NCBI GenBank assembly: GCA_030374805.1
Contig: JARGSG010000115.1
Span: 1 to 64,000 of the forward strand
DNA from: Gracilaria gracilis
Lineage: Eukaryota; Rhodophyta; Florideophyceae; Gracilariales; Gracilariaceae
Length of the DNA: 64,000 nt
Direction: 5' to 3'
The first letter of the stretch is position 1. The number at the start of each line of letters is the position of its first letter. The translations under genes were made by a program, and so were the position numbers. Shown piece by piece: positions 23,360-34,045 of the stretch. The notes beneath the pieces are model-generated. The model did not search any database. It was not told the origin of the DNA and worked only from the letters and a program-made list of their open reading frames with translations.

Positions 23360-23630
23360 CGTCGGTGTTATCGGAATGCTAGTTTTCGTGTCAAAAATGA
23401 CCAAATTAAAATGATCGAAAACCCATTGAATTTATCCAAATTTGAAAGTGCCTAATTTCCCAAAATATTTCCATACTTCCACTTGTGCTACTTTGTGTGG
23501 AAAGAATTATTCACGATTATTTCCATCAATGCTAGTTTGGATGGCAGAAAAGCTAGCATGTTACTTCCGTTCATGCTAGTTTCCGAACGCATTGTAAGTT
23601 TGTAAGTGGTACATATTTAGAACTATGGCG
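23360..23630. repeat. Transposase-side terminus of element II with TGCTAG subterminal repeats
   Basis: The terminal motif at 23360 is followed by TGCTAGTTTT at 23377, then an AT-rich stretch (AAATTAAAATGATCGAAAA), and further TGCTAGTTT or GCTAGCATG motifs near 23529, 23552 and 23573. The same order, inverted, is present at 41100-41357 in element III. Clustered short subterminal motifs in both orientations are typical of CACTA-clade transposons, where they bind an accessory protein. Confidence 0.8.
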
Positions 23631-23859
23631 GCAAATGGGGATATAGATACATAGAAAACTGCTTATGGATTACGACTAGAAAAATACAAACCCATGAAAT
23701 AAGAACTCTCTATAGGCATTTACCACATCTATTGGACACACCTTATATCAGCCATTTACTATGTCACTATTGATACACCTTCGCGTCACGCGCAACCTTC
23801 TCCACCACTCCGTTCCACCGATCGTTCGCTATATCACCCTCCACACTACGCACCCCCGC

Positions 23860-25680
23860 CTCTTCCCCAACAGCCCACACCGCTCTCCGCCATGCGTAAT
23901 TGCTGCTTTGAAGACTCCTCCTTCTCTATCGCATCATTTTTGCCATTCAAAGGCACGAAAGAAGGCGGCCCTATCGTCTCACCGCCGAGAAGCGTTTCCT
24001 CTCCCCGCCAGTGTCTTCTCTAGCTTCCCCAACGCACAAAGCGACACAAGGACAACCCCTAACTACAACTCCCAACTTCATATCCTCCCTCCAATCGCCC
24101 TTCCGGCAACATCCCCATCGCTGAAGATGACTACTACCCCAAGCAACAGCTCTTCCTCACCCTCCACACCAAGAAAGGCCTACTTCATCTCCATTATCCC
24201 CGTCTGCTCTGTCCTCCCGCCCACCTTTTCCACCACCCCCTTCTTTCTCTCTGCTTAACAACCACCACCTTGAACGCATGGTTCTCCACATCTCTTCCAT
24301 AGCCTCCAACCTTGGCCACCACAAGGCAGAAAAACTCATCTCTGTCCTCCACGACCCTACCTTCTTAAAATCTGCCTCTCACAACGCCATCGCCGCGGCT
24401 ACGCAGTGCCTCCAATTTCAAATAGTACTCTTTCAACACCAAAGCAGTCTTACTTGTTCTACCCCCACCACACTCCGCGACCCCCAGCACCCCTTCACAG
24501 CCATAATCTTTCGAAAGGATGCAACCCAAGTTCTGAAGCAACGACTCAAACTCCCTCACCTCCACAACATCGTCTTCCACCGTCTCACGCGCAACCTCCT
24601 CCTGATCTCCCACTTTCGCTAACCCCATGCCTCCCTCCATCGAAAAAGAAGCATTCCCAGCCCTCAAGCACGAAATCAGTCCTTCGATGACTCCTGCATC
24701 TAGCGCTCCACCAACACCACTGGTATCGATTCTTTCATTCGCTTCATCCAAGTGTATTCCGGCACACTCTCCACCCCCCTAAAATCTTCGTCCACCACCT
24801 ACTACCCCCATCACTTCGCCCTCCGCAACTTCTTTTCTTCCCACCGCAAATACATCACCTACAACCTGAACCTCCTCGGCTACTTGCGAACCTTTTTCAA
24901 TCCGACCACCCCTTCTGAACACCCCGATAGCATTCCCCAAACCTCATCCGGCATCTCCCGCTCTACCAAAATGAAACCCATCCAGCATACCACTCTAACC
25001 TCTTGGACCCTCTTCCCACCTCCGGCCCCCGCGGCTTCCCCCTTCGTGACGCTCATGGCTTTCTCCGACAATGTCACCAAATTATCTCCGGCTACTGCGC
25101 CGACATCCTCGGAGCAAAGAACATTCTTGGCATCTCCCACGGCACCCGCCCCAAGCATCCATGCCGCAGATGTACCGGCTCCGTTCCAACCTCCATCTAC
25201 ACATCGCAACCCCTGCCCTTCGATCCGAAACCCAGACCCTCGCCGCGCATAAACCACACTCAGCACTCCTCCAATACTCCGAGAAAGGCCTCCTTCCAGC
25301 TTGAAATGGAGCTCAGAATCGTCCGCAACACTAAGAAACAGGCCCTTGAAGCTCTCCAATCCCTTTCTCTCGCAAATCACTGCTCCATCTCTGAGACCTA
25401 CCGTCTCCTCAACATCACTCGTCCCTCTTCCCATAAAACATTTTCACCTTCGAACCACTTCATAACTTCCATCTCGGCATTTCCAAGCTCATCAACCATG
25501 CAGCCATCGAAAACCCAAGTCGGAGGCCCTTTTCACCACTATTTTCCTCCAAATCTCATCCTTTTTTCAACGCCATCCGCTCCTCTATCTTCAGACACAC
25601 GAGCATCATCCTTTGCGCCATCAAAATGCACTCCCCAACTAGAATATGAGGAGCCGTCTTATACAGCTGCTGCAGCATGA
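23860..25680 (+). pseudogene. Plavaka-type (CACTA clade) DDE transposase, frameshifted
   Basis: The N-terminal frame reads MRNCCFEDS near 23892, a damaged version of the zinc-finger start MPNCCFEGC of the element III copy. Then come HISSIASNLGHHKAEKLISVL near 24283 and DATQVLKQRL near 24517. From about 24725 the frame reads DSFIRFIQVYSGTLSTPLKS and KYITYNLNLLGYLRTFF, which corresponds to the (W/Y)PVYLTIGNI...LLGYLP block of Plavaka transposases. Next are CADILGAKNILGISHGT and KHPCRRCT near 25095-25175, and FEPLHNFHLGISKLI near 25445. Many Pro/Ser-rich linkers come from C-rich DNA. At least four frameshifts or stops break it. The 3' end is uncertain; the third catalytic region was not identified. 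Confidence 0.75.
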
Positions 25681-26315
25681 CATGTGGGGGCGGGGTTCGG
25701 AAGATGATAAGCATAAAAATGTGGTGGCGGTAGCGAACGCGCGTCTTGTGGCATTGCGCGCGTACGGCATCTATATGTAGCTGGAGCATGCACGGCGCGC
25801 GGTGGCGATGGCGCCTGCCGTCTGGCAGGAGCTGTGAGATGGGCACGTGGAGAAGGTGCTTGTACCATGCAGCCAGGCCGGTGGCCATGCGCTCCGGCGG
25901 CGGCGATGGGCGACGCGATGGCACGTGCTAGAACATCGGTAACATCTGCATGCCGCCGGACGCTCTGGACGACCGCTGCAACACCACCCGTAGCCCAGCG
26001 GCGGCGATGAGTGCTTCGAATGGAGCGGCGATGGCACATAGACACCCCGCTGCGCGTGCAGTGGCGCTGCCGAAGAGATGGCGCAACACTTGGGCTCAGC
26101 GGGCGTGCGACGTACGGCGTTGAACGACTCCAGCCAGCACGGCGGCGAAAGCTGTAAAGACGAAGTCGGCGGCTAGTGCACCACGGGTGGGGGACGCGGG
26201 GGCGCGGCAGTGGGAGACGACGGGATAGCGGCGGCGAAGAGCAAGTTGCTTCTGGCCCACGTGGTTAACTGTCCATGCGGAAATAAGTTATTTCAAACTT
26301 CTTTCAGCGAGGGAC
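25681..26315. other. GC-rich stretch between transposase and palindrome array
   Basis: About 630 bp rich in GGCGG and GCGATGGC motifs, with composition unlike the flanking C-rich transposase. Minus-strand open frames here are Arg/Ala/Pro-rich translations of the GC-rich repeats and show no conserved motif. It may be the decayed 3' end of the transposase gene. Nothing definite can be annotated. Confidence 0.4.
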
Positions 26316-28394
26316 TGGACAGCGGACCGGGCTGTCGTGACGCTTCATCGGTGCACCAATGAAACGCCACGACACGGCGGACCACGGTCCCAGAGAAAAA
26401 CAATTGAGTTTATTTTAAGGAGTGGCTGCACAGCGGACCGGGGTGGCGTGGCTCTTCATCGGTGCACCGATAAAGCGCCACGCCACCCTGGTCCGCTGTC
26501 CCAAAAAATAATTTTTCATATTATTTTAACGAGTGGCTGGACAGTGGACCGGGGTGGCGTGGCCCTTCAGAGGTGCACCGATGAAGAGCGACACCATCTC
26601 GTTACGCTGTCCCAGTGCGCCGTGAGAGCCGGTTTGCTGTGCCATTCTGAAACGAACATAGAGCGCGACTCGAAAGGTTTCATTCCTTCACTATATTATA
26701 TGCAATACTACTTTTTGTTGATAATTTTTATACTGAAGACAGCAAAGGAATAGGACATCCATTACATGCGATAAAAATAGAACTTGTACTACTTTTATTG
26801 GATATAATGGATTTCTATTCTTACCTACGGAGCCTGAGGGTGTGACACCTTCTACGGTGATATCTCTATCTTGAGACCAACATTCGGTTGTGGGAGAAGC
26901 TGAATAAATCCGCGTAGAAGATGAGATGAGGAAGAGGGTAGAGCGTGAAAGATGTTGAGAAGGGGTGTTCAGGAGGAGTTGCAGGAGAATGGGACGATTT
27001 TTATAGATCACTACACGTGTGGCTGGCATGCGGAATGTTGGAATATGAAATATCATCTTTGTCGACCCAGTTGTTAACAAAATTTGTGAAAACATTTTTT
27101 GGGACAGTGGACGGAGGTGTCGTGGCGCTTCATCGGTGCACCGATGAGGCGCCATGAACCCAAGGTCCACTCTCCTAACGCACTGTGAGTGAAGCTGGGG
27201 TGCTGGCATACGTGGCACCGCCAACCGGCCATGAGCGATGAAGCTAGAGTGCGCCCCGGCCCGCTGTCCACGCACCGTAAGTGATGAACCTAGAGTTCTG
27301 GCATATGTGTCACCTCCAATGCGCAGTTGACAGCGGACCGGGGTGCCGTGGCGCTTTATCGGTGAACCGATGAAGCGCCACGACACCTCCATCCGCTGTC
27401 CCAGGCTGTCGTTTTAATTTTATTGAAAATACATGATCTTTCTGGGACAGCGGACCGGGGTGGCGTGGCGCTTCATCGGTACAACGATGAAGCGCCGCGA
27501 CCGCCCAATCCACGGTCCTACTTGTCTTTACCAATAACTCCTCTTATATATCCACAGTAATTTAGTTCTGTATCTCTCGCGTCTTCACGCTTTCCTTAAC
27601 ACCTCTCTGACGCGTCACGTGCAACCGATGGAGTGCCACGTCCCCTTTCATTTCCTGCCCGCGCGCATGAAAGATGAAGCTGGAGTTCTTGTAGGTCCGC
27701 TTTCTCCGCCTGTTGACCACAGAACCCGTCGTGCGACCCGCTACTGTACATTGACGTGGTAGACGGTAGACCGAGGTGAAGTTTGGTTCATGGATGCAAC
27801 GATGAAGTGCCATTGCACTCCTGGATATTGCCCAGTCTTTGTGTTTTCCGAAGAATGTAATAAGAACGTCTCCGTAAGAGAATGAAACTTTTACTCTTCG
27901 ACCAAGATATTGGTCTTTCCAAAATCCAAGTAATAATATAAATATATGTAGCAATAGAGTTGCGTCGATTCCCCACTAATTTCACAGAAGCGACTGTCTG
28001 GCGCAGATACCGTCCGGTAGATACATATCGCTGCAAAGCCGTAGGCGAAACGCGCGCGTCTCCACAGACTCCTGTCAGGCACGAACGCTCGTGCGCAAAC
28101 ATCATATAAGTCATTTTTTTACAGAATAGGTTCACATGAAGTTAAATCCTTCTTCATCGGGACTTCGAGCCTAGTAACATACTTATAGGGCTGCATGTAT
28201 TAATCACGCTGGTATAGTGAGCATTGCTGCGGATGCTCTTGAGACACCCTAAATTAGTGTGTTAGGGTGGTTTTGAATCCCTCCAAATGCATCGAGGACA
28301 GGCAGTCTAGACCACCCGCCGGACAGCGGACCTGGGTGTCGCGCCGCTTCATCGGTGCATCGATGAAGCATCACTGCATATCGGTCCGCTGTCC
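26316..28394. repeat. Palindrome array of element II (seven hairpins)
   Basis: Units lie at 26316-26391, 26427-26502, 26538-26613, 27101-27176, 27327-27402, 27444-27519 and 28320-28394. Arms carry mismatches but keep ACAGCGGACC at the outer end and TTCATCGGTGCACCGATGAA-type centres. A relative of the 122-bp tandem unit of element I lies at about 26745-26860, and the spacer repeat CATACGTGGCACCGCCAAC is at 27208-27226. The stretch 27520-28319 has no palindrome and no recognisable gene. The arms have diverged more than in element I. Confidence 0.85.
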
Positions 28395-29155
28395 AAAACA
28401 GAAAACCTTTTTTTTGGCCTTGCCACCCCGGTCGGCCCCAAATCTCGACATCCGGGGCACACGTGCTAAAACTACTGGGTATCGCGTTTGCAGCCACATC
28501 GCGGCCATGTACAGCTAACTCCCGTTCGCGTCCGTTTCACAGCCCCCTGTACTACATGCTCCAGTAGCTTACGCAGGTCTGTTGTGTTTATGCGCCGCCC
28601 AAGTTTCAAAAAGCAAAATGCGCTAATTGTTGAATCACCGGATTTGGTGTGTTCGGTCGCGCCGCAGACATCGCGAGCTCATCAAAAGTAGTCTTGTTTC
28701 TTTTTACGTGCTGCATCGTCAGTTGCATCAATGAAAGCGGTGAACCAAGCACCAGTGGTGCCTTGAACTCAATGCCTATCACGGGTCCCGCGAGATGATG
28801 ATCTTCAGTGTGCCCCTCATCTAATTGTATATAGTTCATACAAAGATGCGGGAGAGCGTAGGTATTACCAGGGTGCTTAGATTGACAAGAGTACTGATGA
28901 TCTATTGTTGGGAATGCTTAAGTGGCATTACTCAACTGATTAATATCACTTAAGCATTACCAGCAGTATATCTCCATAGGTTGTAAGTAGAACAGGCTAC
29001 TTATAAATACGACTCTAATCAATGCAATTTGGGTTTCCTTAATCGATACGATTGTATTGACTACTATACTATTCTCACGGATATACGAAGTACTTCACTA
29101 TAGCAGATAAGAAGCATCCCTACAAATGTCTCAAAGCGAATGGATCCCCTACATT
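28395..29155. other. Unassigned DNA in element II
   Basis: About 760 bp with short open frames only. In elements I, III and IV this position, between array and coiled-coil gene, holds the ParB/dioxygenase gene or its stub and the reductase-like gene. None of their motifs could be found here, so the segment has been deleted or replaced in element II. Confidence 0.4.
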
Positions 29156-29568
29156 CCCAGTGAGATAAAATGATGTTCCTTGGATGTCCATTGGAGGTTC
29201 GATATTGGACACCTCAAGTGCATCTTATGCACATCCGACGGACATCCTGGATGTCCTTCAGATACCCACAAGATGTCTATAAGATGTCCTAGAGATGAGC
29301 GTAAAAGATATGCATTGGATGTCCTAGTTATGTTCACCAGATAAACGTCGGATGTGCAATAATATGTTCGTTGGATGTTCCGATTTTCTGGTAGATCCAA
29401 CGGGTATCTTTTAGATATTAGATGAGCATCTCATGTACATCTTATTGCACATCTGTGGGACATCCAAAGTGCATCTTTTACGGACATCCATAGAACATCT
29501 TTGGTGTGTCTGACGTACATCCATAAAGTCCGGTGCGCATCCAAGGTACATCACCGTGGTTCACTGGG
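29156..29568. mobile_element. 413-bp MITE-like insertion full of GGATGT/ACATCC motifs
   Basis: Terminal inverted repeats read CCCAGTGA at 29156 and TCACTGGG ending at 29568, with further matching inward (GATGTTCCTTGGATG against GATGTACCTTGGATG in reverse complement). Both sides are flanked by ATT (29153-29155 and 29569-29571), a plausible 3-bp target-site duplication. The interior consists almost wholly of variants of GGATGTCC and its complement spaced about 10-30 bp apart in both orientations. No coding capacity is present. Confidence 0.8.
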
Positions 29569-29977
29569 ATTAAACCATTTCTCTTCAACCTCTAAGGGGA
29601 AGAAGAGTTTTATGAATGAATAATTGAAAAAAAGGGCATAAAGACATCACAGGATATAATGTTGAAGATTGTGTTTACGAGAGAGATGGGGTTAGACAAG
29701 GCATGGGCATTGAGAATTTGTAGTATTTTTGGAGCAACGTGGGTTCTACCTGAGAATGGTACTGAACGAAAGAGGAAGAGTTTTGCACTTTTTCGGAAAA
29801 CAATTAGTTGGCGGGATATTTTCGTAGAGAAGAATTGGATATAAATGGTCGTGCACTGCAAGCGGGTGTGTGACCGACAGTTCCACGGCTTTGCACAGTG
29901 GTGAGAATCGTGGTAGGTATTGCTTACATCTCGTTTGCTGTTATCTCGCTTATTGCGGAACTCCGTCTGTCTATGCG

Positions 29978-30939
29978 ATGTCGAATTGGTACCAGTAGGA
30001 CGAGAAGCTAGTGGCTTTGCGTCACAGGACGGAAGTACCAGATATGCCGCCGCGGAGGAAGGAAGAGGGTGAATACAAGTATTTTTCGGAGAGAAGGAAG
30101 AAAATTGGGAAGAAGAAGGGGGTGGTGGTGATATGGGCGGAGAGGATGGAGGACCAGAGAGGAGGTTTGCGGAGGACATGCAGGAGCAAATGAGGAGCTT
30201 TGGAGGGAATATGGGCGAAAATTGGGGGGGACCGGCTTTGTGAGAAAGTGAATGAGATAGGAGGGGTGGCGCGGAGTGTGTCGGGGGTTTCGGTGCAAAT
30301 AGATTTGATTTCGGGGATTCCGAAAAGGACGAAGTTGGTTTGAGTGGTAACTGGTACGTATGTAAGTGGGATGGTGGTATGCGTTGCGAGAGAGATAGTG
30401 GAGCTGAGGACGGAGAATATGGGCCTAAGGGGTCGGGTGGGGGTGTTGCAGAAGCAAGTGGCGCAGGTTGAAAATGCGTGCGAGTTGTTGTTGCAGTTGA
30501 AGGAGCTGCTGAGGGGAGGTGGAGTCCAAAGAGAAAAGGGGAGATGGAAAAAGTCACCGGTGTCACCATGGTCTCTGGGTGGAAGTGGCTGTGTGAGGGG
30601 GAGGAGAAGGGAAGATAAAGGAGTGGAGGTTGAAGGGCGTCGGCTGAGGAAGAGGCTGAAGGGAGGGTGGGCGGACTGCTGGTGAACAAGGATGGGGAGG
30701 TCTGTTTGGGGTGGCATCTCCCTGGGGGAACTCCACTACTTGGGTTTGGTAGTGAGGCTGCAGCTGTGGGAACGGCGGAGCGCATACTAAAGGAGCAGGA
30801 CGAGAAGAAACTGAGAAAGGTGGAGAGCCGGTTTGGGGCTAGGAGGGTGTATGAGAATGGAGACAGTGTTTCGTTGGAGTTCTTCAACTTGACACTTAGG
30901 GAAACTGGGACTCAGGATCCAAATGCAGAGTTGGAATGA
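29978..30939 (+). pseudogene. Coiled-coil protein of the transposon (copy II)
   Basis: ATG at 29978 gives MSNWYQ followed by a TAG (29996); the frame then continues and shifts several times. Conserved pieces are LRHRTEVPDMPPRRKEE, ELRTENMGLRGRVGVLQKQV (heptad region near 30400-30470), GGTPLLGFGSEAAAVGTAERIL near 30725-30790 and, at the end, FFNLTLRETGTQDPNAELE, stopping at 30939. The C-terminus TQDPNAELE is identical to that of element IV, so this end is the most conserved part of the protein. The gene is broken in the N-terminal half. Confidence 0.65.
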
Positions 30940-30954
30940 GGGAGCGCTGGTGGT

Positions 30955-31209
30955 GGGTTCGTAATTTTTAGAATGTTTTTGAAGAGTGTGGGGAACTTAA
31001 AGTTACGAGCGGTGGAAGACGTACTGCAAACTAGCCTTCAACTGCAATAGGTGAAGTTTAAACTGCACTGAACGGAAACGTAATTTCCAAAAAAAATCTT
31101 TTTTCCCTTGCCAACTAGCGCAAACTGCAAAAATGCTAGTTTTTTTCGGATTTTGATTTTCACAACTAGCGATCTAGGATACCAAACTAGCATTCCTAGA
31201 ACACCGACG
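30955..31209. repeat. Coiled-coil-side terminus of element II
   Basis: Following the stop codon is the same noncoding block as in the other copies: AACTAGCCTTCAACTGCAAT, CACTGAACGGAAACGTAATT, CTTGCCAACTAGCGCAAACT, then CAACTAGCGATCTAGG and the inverted terminal motif to 31209. CTAG occurs five or six times within about 180 bp. Confidence 0.85.
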
Positions 31210-31377
31210 AGTGACTGCCAACGGCATTGTCGGTGTAGCTCTACAGCCCGTGGCGGAAGTACCCATCGTTGGTGCAGTTTGTTGGTTGGAGTTGCTACCG
31301 GACAGCAACGGCGCTGTCTGGAAGCCGATGAAATACCCCGAATTGGGAGGATTCCCAAAATAATTTGGATTCGGCAT
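31210..31377 (-). pseudogene. N-terminal part of the Gypsy antisense ORF
   Basis: From an ATG at 31377 the minus strand reads MPNPNYFGNPPNSGYFIGFQ, then a Ser/Asn/Gln/Thr-rich stretch up to PLAVT at the boundary with element II. The gene resumes at 23359 on the far side of the inserted element, though joining them leaves a one-base ambiguity in frame. The Asn/Gln/Ser-rich N-terminus is compatible with a disordered region. No family recognised. Confidence 0.5.
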
Positions 31378-31545
31378 CTCGAAAGCGGAAAGAAGATCGT
31401 TGTTTTATGACGGTGCACTCTGTACGAGAGAAGAAGCTTCGCAAGAAGATTGGTTAACGGTCACAGATGGTGCGTTGTTGCTCCGAGTAGGAGAGGCAGT
31501 CTCGCTTAATGCGGCTTGCTTTTTTATCCTGCCGGCGTCGCGCCG

Positions 31546-31589
31546 TTGATGTCGCTACAAGCGCGCGCTCTCGCCTAAGGAGGGAGTTA
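31546..31589 (+). promoter_or_regulatory. Probable polypurine tract region before the 3' LTR
   Basis: CTAAGGAGGGAG lies immediately before the LTR start (31576-31587). A matching CTAAGGAGGACGCGG at 21355 sits after the chromodomain frame without an LTR behind it. The purine run adjoining the LTR is the usual plus-strand priming site of LTR elements. Confidence 0.55.
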
Positions 31590-32385
31590 TGTAGAGAAAC
31601 GCCATTCGCGGTACTTAGCCGTTTTCACTAGTCATATATACCTTATCAGTGATGGTAGTACCTGGTGCTCTATATGAGGAGATATTGGACCCTTCGTCCA
31701 GGAAGATGGCATCCAAACTGGACCTTGGCACCCTTGGTAAAATGAGTACAAATAATACACGTGCGCGTGTGCCTGGCACCCTTCGTAGGGGAATTTCTAG
31801 ATATAATTTACTTTATTTACTGCAGACCTTACAGTCGGATGGCCGATGCCACAGTATATGACTTGGTGATCTCGGGCCATCCCGGTGAAGTAAACGCTAA
31901 CAAGCGAGTGTTCAGCTCTGACTCAGGAACCCCTGGTACTCGGTAAACTCTTCGCGGAGAGCCGACTCCTTGCGCAGGACTAGTCACCCCCCTCGTGGAG
32001 CTTTCAGCACGCCCACCGTCAGTGTGTCCTTTTAATCACGTGTGTGTTTGTGTTTTTCGCCCGTATTGTACAGGTATCGCTCCCTGGCATACCGGTGTCG
32101 CCCTTTTTGTTCTGCCTTGGACATGATCGTGGCCTTGCCAGTCGCCGTCCGTGTCCCCGCTACCCTGTGCTCCCGTCCCACTTCTGTGACCTTATCACCG
32201 ACTCCGTCGCCGCATTGATTTGACTTCTGGTTTATACGCCTGTTCGCTCGTCAAGAAGATGAGTTCCGGTCTTACACCCGGCCAGCGCACTGACCACAGG
32301 TGGCTCTGTTCGCCGCGCTACCCTCTCTAGAGGAAGGCCCCCAACACCTTCGTGTGTCTTCTCCCTGTCAGGGTTTTGTACCACA
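31590..32385 (+). repeat. 3' LTR of the Gypsy element
   Basis: Starts TGTAGAGAAACGCC and ends TTTGTACCACA. Full-length match to 12870-13664, with about 8% differences in the first 235 bp by eye. The following DNA (TCTGCCGCATCTCAG) is not part of the repeat. Confidence 0.95.
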
Positions 32386-33775
32386 TCTGCCGCATCTCAG
32401 TGTTTCAAACCGTGAGTAGGTTTGAAATGTTTGATTTCTCTTTCATTCACAGTCGTGGCGGGAGAAAGCCGTAGCTTTCACTGGAGCTAAACTTGGAAGG
32501 ATTTGAGAGCTGAGAGCCTTACAATTGACCGTACGTCATACTTCTCCAGTACTTACGCCCCCCCTCTTTAGTGGTCATAAAAAAACCCTCGGAACTTTCC
32601 TTTGTATGATACAAATTACAGACGATCCTCCCTTAGCGACGGAAGTATTCCTCACCAGTAAAACACAGAAAAGTCAGTATAACCTCCCTGCCGCAACTCT
32701 TAATTGGCCTTCTTCTTAAAATCTCCCTGCGGAGCAACGAAGATCTCCCTCAGTTGCGTGACATCTCGATATGCCATGGCATGGCTCCGTTTCTGTGTAG
32801 CTTTGAAGCGAGCGCTTTTTCACAATCTGAGCTGAAACCAAGTGCGCGCTTTCTTACGCAGTACCGGTTCCAGTCCGTAGTGACTTTCTCTATCGTGGGG
32901 AAATCATGGGCAAACAGTCTACACTTCTTTTGATGATCACTTTTCGGCGCGATACTGATCCAACCGTACACTATCCACCAGAGGTTCCGTTAGATTCTTT
33001 TGTTGTAGGATTTATAGAACTCCGAAAGGAAGATTCCGGAGATGAGGTGGGCGATGATGGAAACCCTGTAAAAACAACTAAAGAAGTATTGGCGTCGGAA
33101 AGCAAGTGCGAGCGAGATCTGAACACGGAGAAAATCTTGATGATCGGCAAAATGTTTCGTTTGCTGTCGTCGTTTAAGTCCGTAGCAAGGAGAGAAACTA
33201 CTTAGTTCGACAGAAAAAGCCCATGCGGGTTTCTTGAACGGAACAAAAAGAACCACCTAGGATGTGGGCGTAGAGCCGTCGTTATGGCGAAAGATCTCTG
33301 GAATGGAAGTGGGTGGATTCTTACGGGAGGAAATTTCCATAGCCACGAGCGTATTTAACATGACATGCGTGGAAACAAGGACAAGAGAAATGACGCTGTT
33401 TAAGCCACTCTAAAGAAAACTGCCTTAAGAACCCCCAGATCCTCATCATAAACTTCACGTATCGGAAGACGCAGCGTGAGAATGCGGGAATAACGACCGG
33501 TTTGTGGAGTTGAATGGATTCCGATGGGAATGATTTCATGTAGACCATTCCCTCTCGCCTTTCTATCCACCTCAATTGGGTGGGGAGCTCACAGCCATGT
33601 CGTAGTGATGGAGAGTACATGAGCACCTAGCAGGGTCGTGGAGAAGGTGATCGAAGTGAGGAGATCCTGTGGGTCGATGATAACCACAATCAAGAATCCT
33701 CCCTCCAAGTCATAGAAGTGGAGAAATGACGTACAGGGAAACAGGCGGACAGAGCTTCAGAGCACAGAAGTTCTG
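32386..33775. other. Unassigned DNA between the Gypsy LTR and element III
   Basis: No recognisable gene. A 99-codon open frame at 32906-33205 and a 101-codon minus frame at 33321-33626 show no known motif and could be chance. The stretch includes a dispersed repeat at 32560-32720 (listed separately). Confidence 0.4.
32560..32720 (+). repeat. Dispersed repeat shared in inverted orientation with 44480-44645
   Basis: Shared blocks include TATGATACAAATT, GATCCTC(C/T)CTTA(G/A)CGACGG, CCAGTAAA(A/C)CACAG, AAGTCAG and TTTGGCC/GATTTGCCTTCT. The matching copy lies close to the 3' end of the Harbinger-like transposase, so this may be the terminus of a related, otherwise deleted element. Confidence 0.65.
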
Positions 33776-34045
33776 CGTCGGTGTTCTTGGAATGCTAGTT
33801 TAGTATGCTAGATCGCTAGTTGTGAAAATAAGGGTCCGAAAAAACTAGCATTTTTGCCGTTTGCGCTAATTGGCAAGGCAAAAAATATTATTTTTGGAAA
33901 TTACGTTTCCGTTCAGTGCAGTCCAAACTTCACCTACTGGAGTTGAAGGCTAGTTTGCAGTTTCTCTGCCACCGTTCGTAACTTTACATTCCCCACACTC
34001 GTCAAAAACTCCCTAAAAAATTACGAACCCACCACTAGCGGTCCC
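33776..34045. repeat. Coiled-coil-side terminus of element III
   Basis: Terminal motif at 33776, then TGCTAGTTTAGTATGCTAG, ATCGCTAGTTG, AAAACTAGCAT, TTGCGCTAATTGGCAAGG and AAGGCTAGTTTGCAG, the same series as 48638-48900. A run of conserved noncoding sequence leads to the stop codon of the coiled-coil gene. Confidence 0.85.

Larger units (their letters stand above)
23360..31209 (-). mobile_element. Element II: complete short-form Plavaka-like transposon inserted in the Gypsy element
   Basis: Inverted termini are CGTCGGTGTTATCGGAATGC starting at 23360 and the reverse complement of CGTCGGTGTTCTAGGAATGC ending at 31209. Length is 7850 bp. Going right, it holds transposase, palindrome array and coiled-coil gene. 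The reductase-like gene and the two large modification genes are absent. Flanks are ...GGCCCCG before and AGTGACTG after; no convincing target-site duplication is visible. Both flanks belong to the same antisense ORF of the Gypsy element, which shows that this is a real insertion with these boundaries to within a few bases. Confidence 0.85.
12870..32385 (+). mobile_element. Gypsy-type chromodomain LTR retrotransposon carrying an inserted DNA transposon
   Basis: Two long terminal repeats in the same orientation (12870-13664 and 31590-32385) bracket gag, protease, RT-RNase H, integrase with a GPY-like module, a chromodomain and an antisense ORF. Element II (23360-31209) interrupts the antisense ORF: its N-terminal part lies at 31210-31377 and the remainder at 21652-23359. 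Without that insertion the element would be about 11.7 kb. The LTRs differ at roughly one position in twelve over the first 235 bp, so the insertion is not recent. All coding frames have stops or shifts, so this copy is defective. I could not see a target-site duplication next to the LTRs. Confidence 0.85.
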
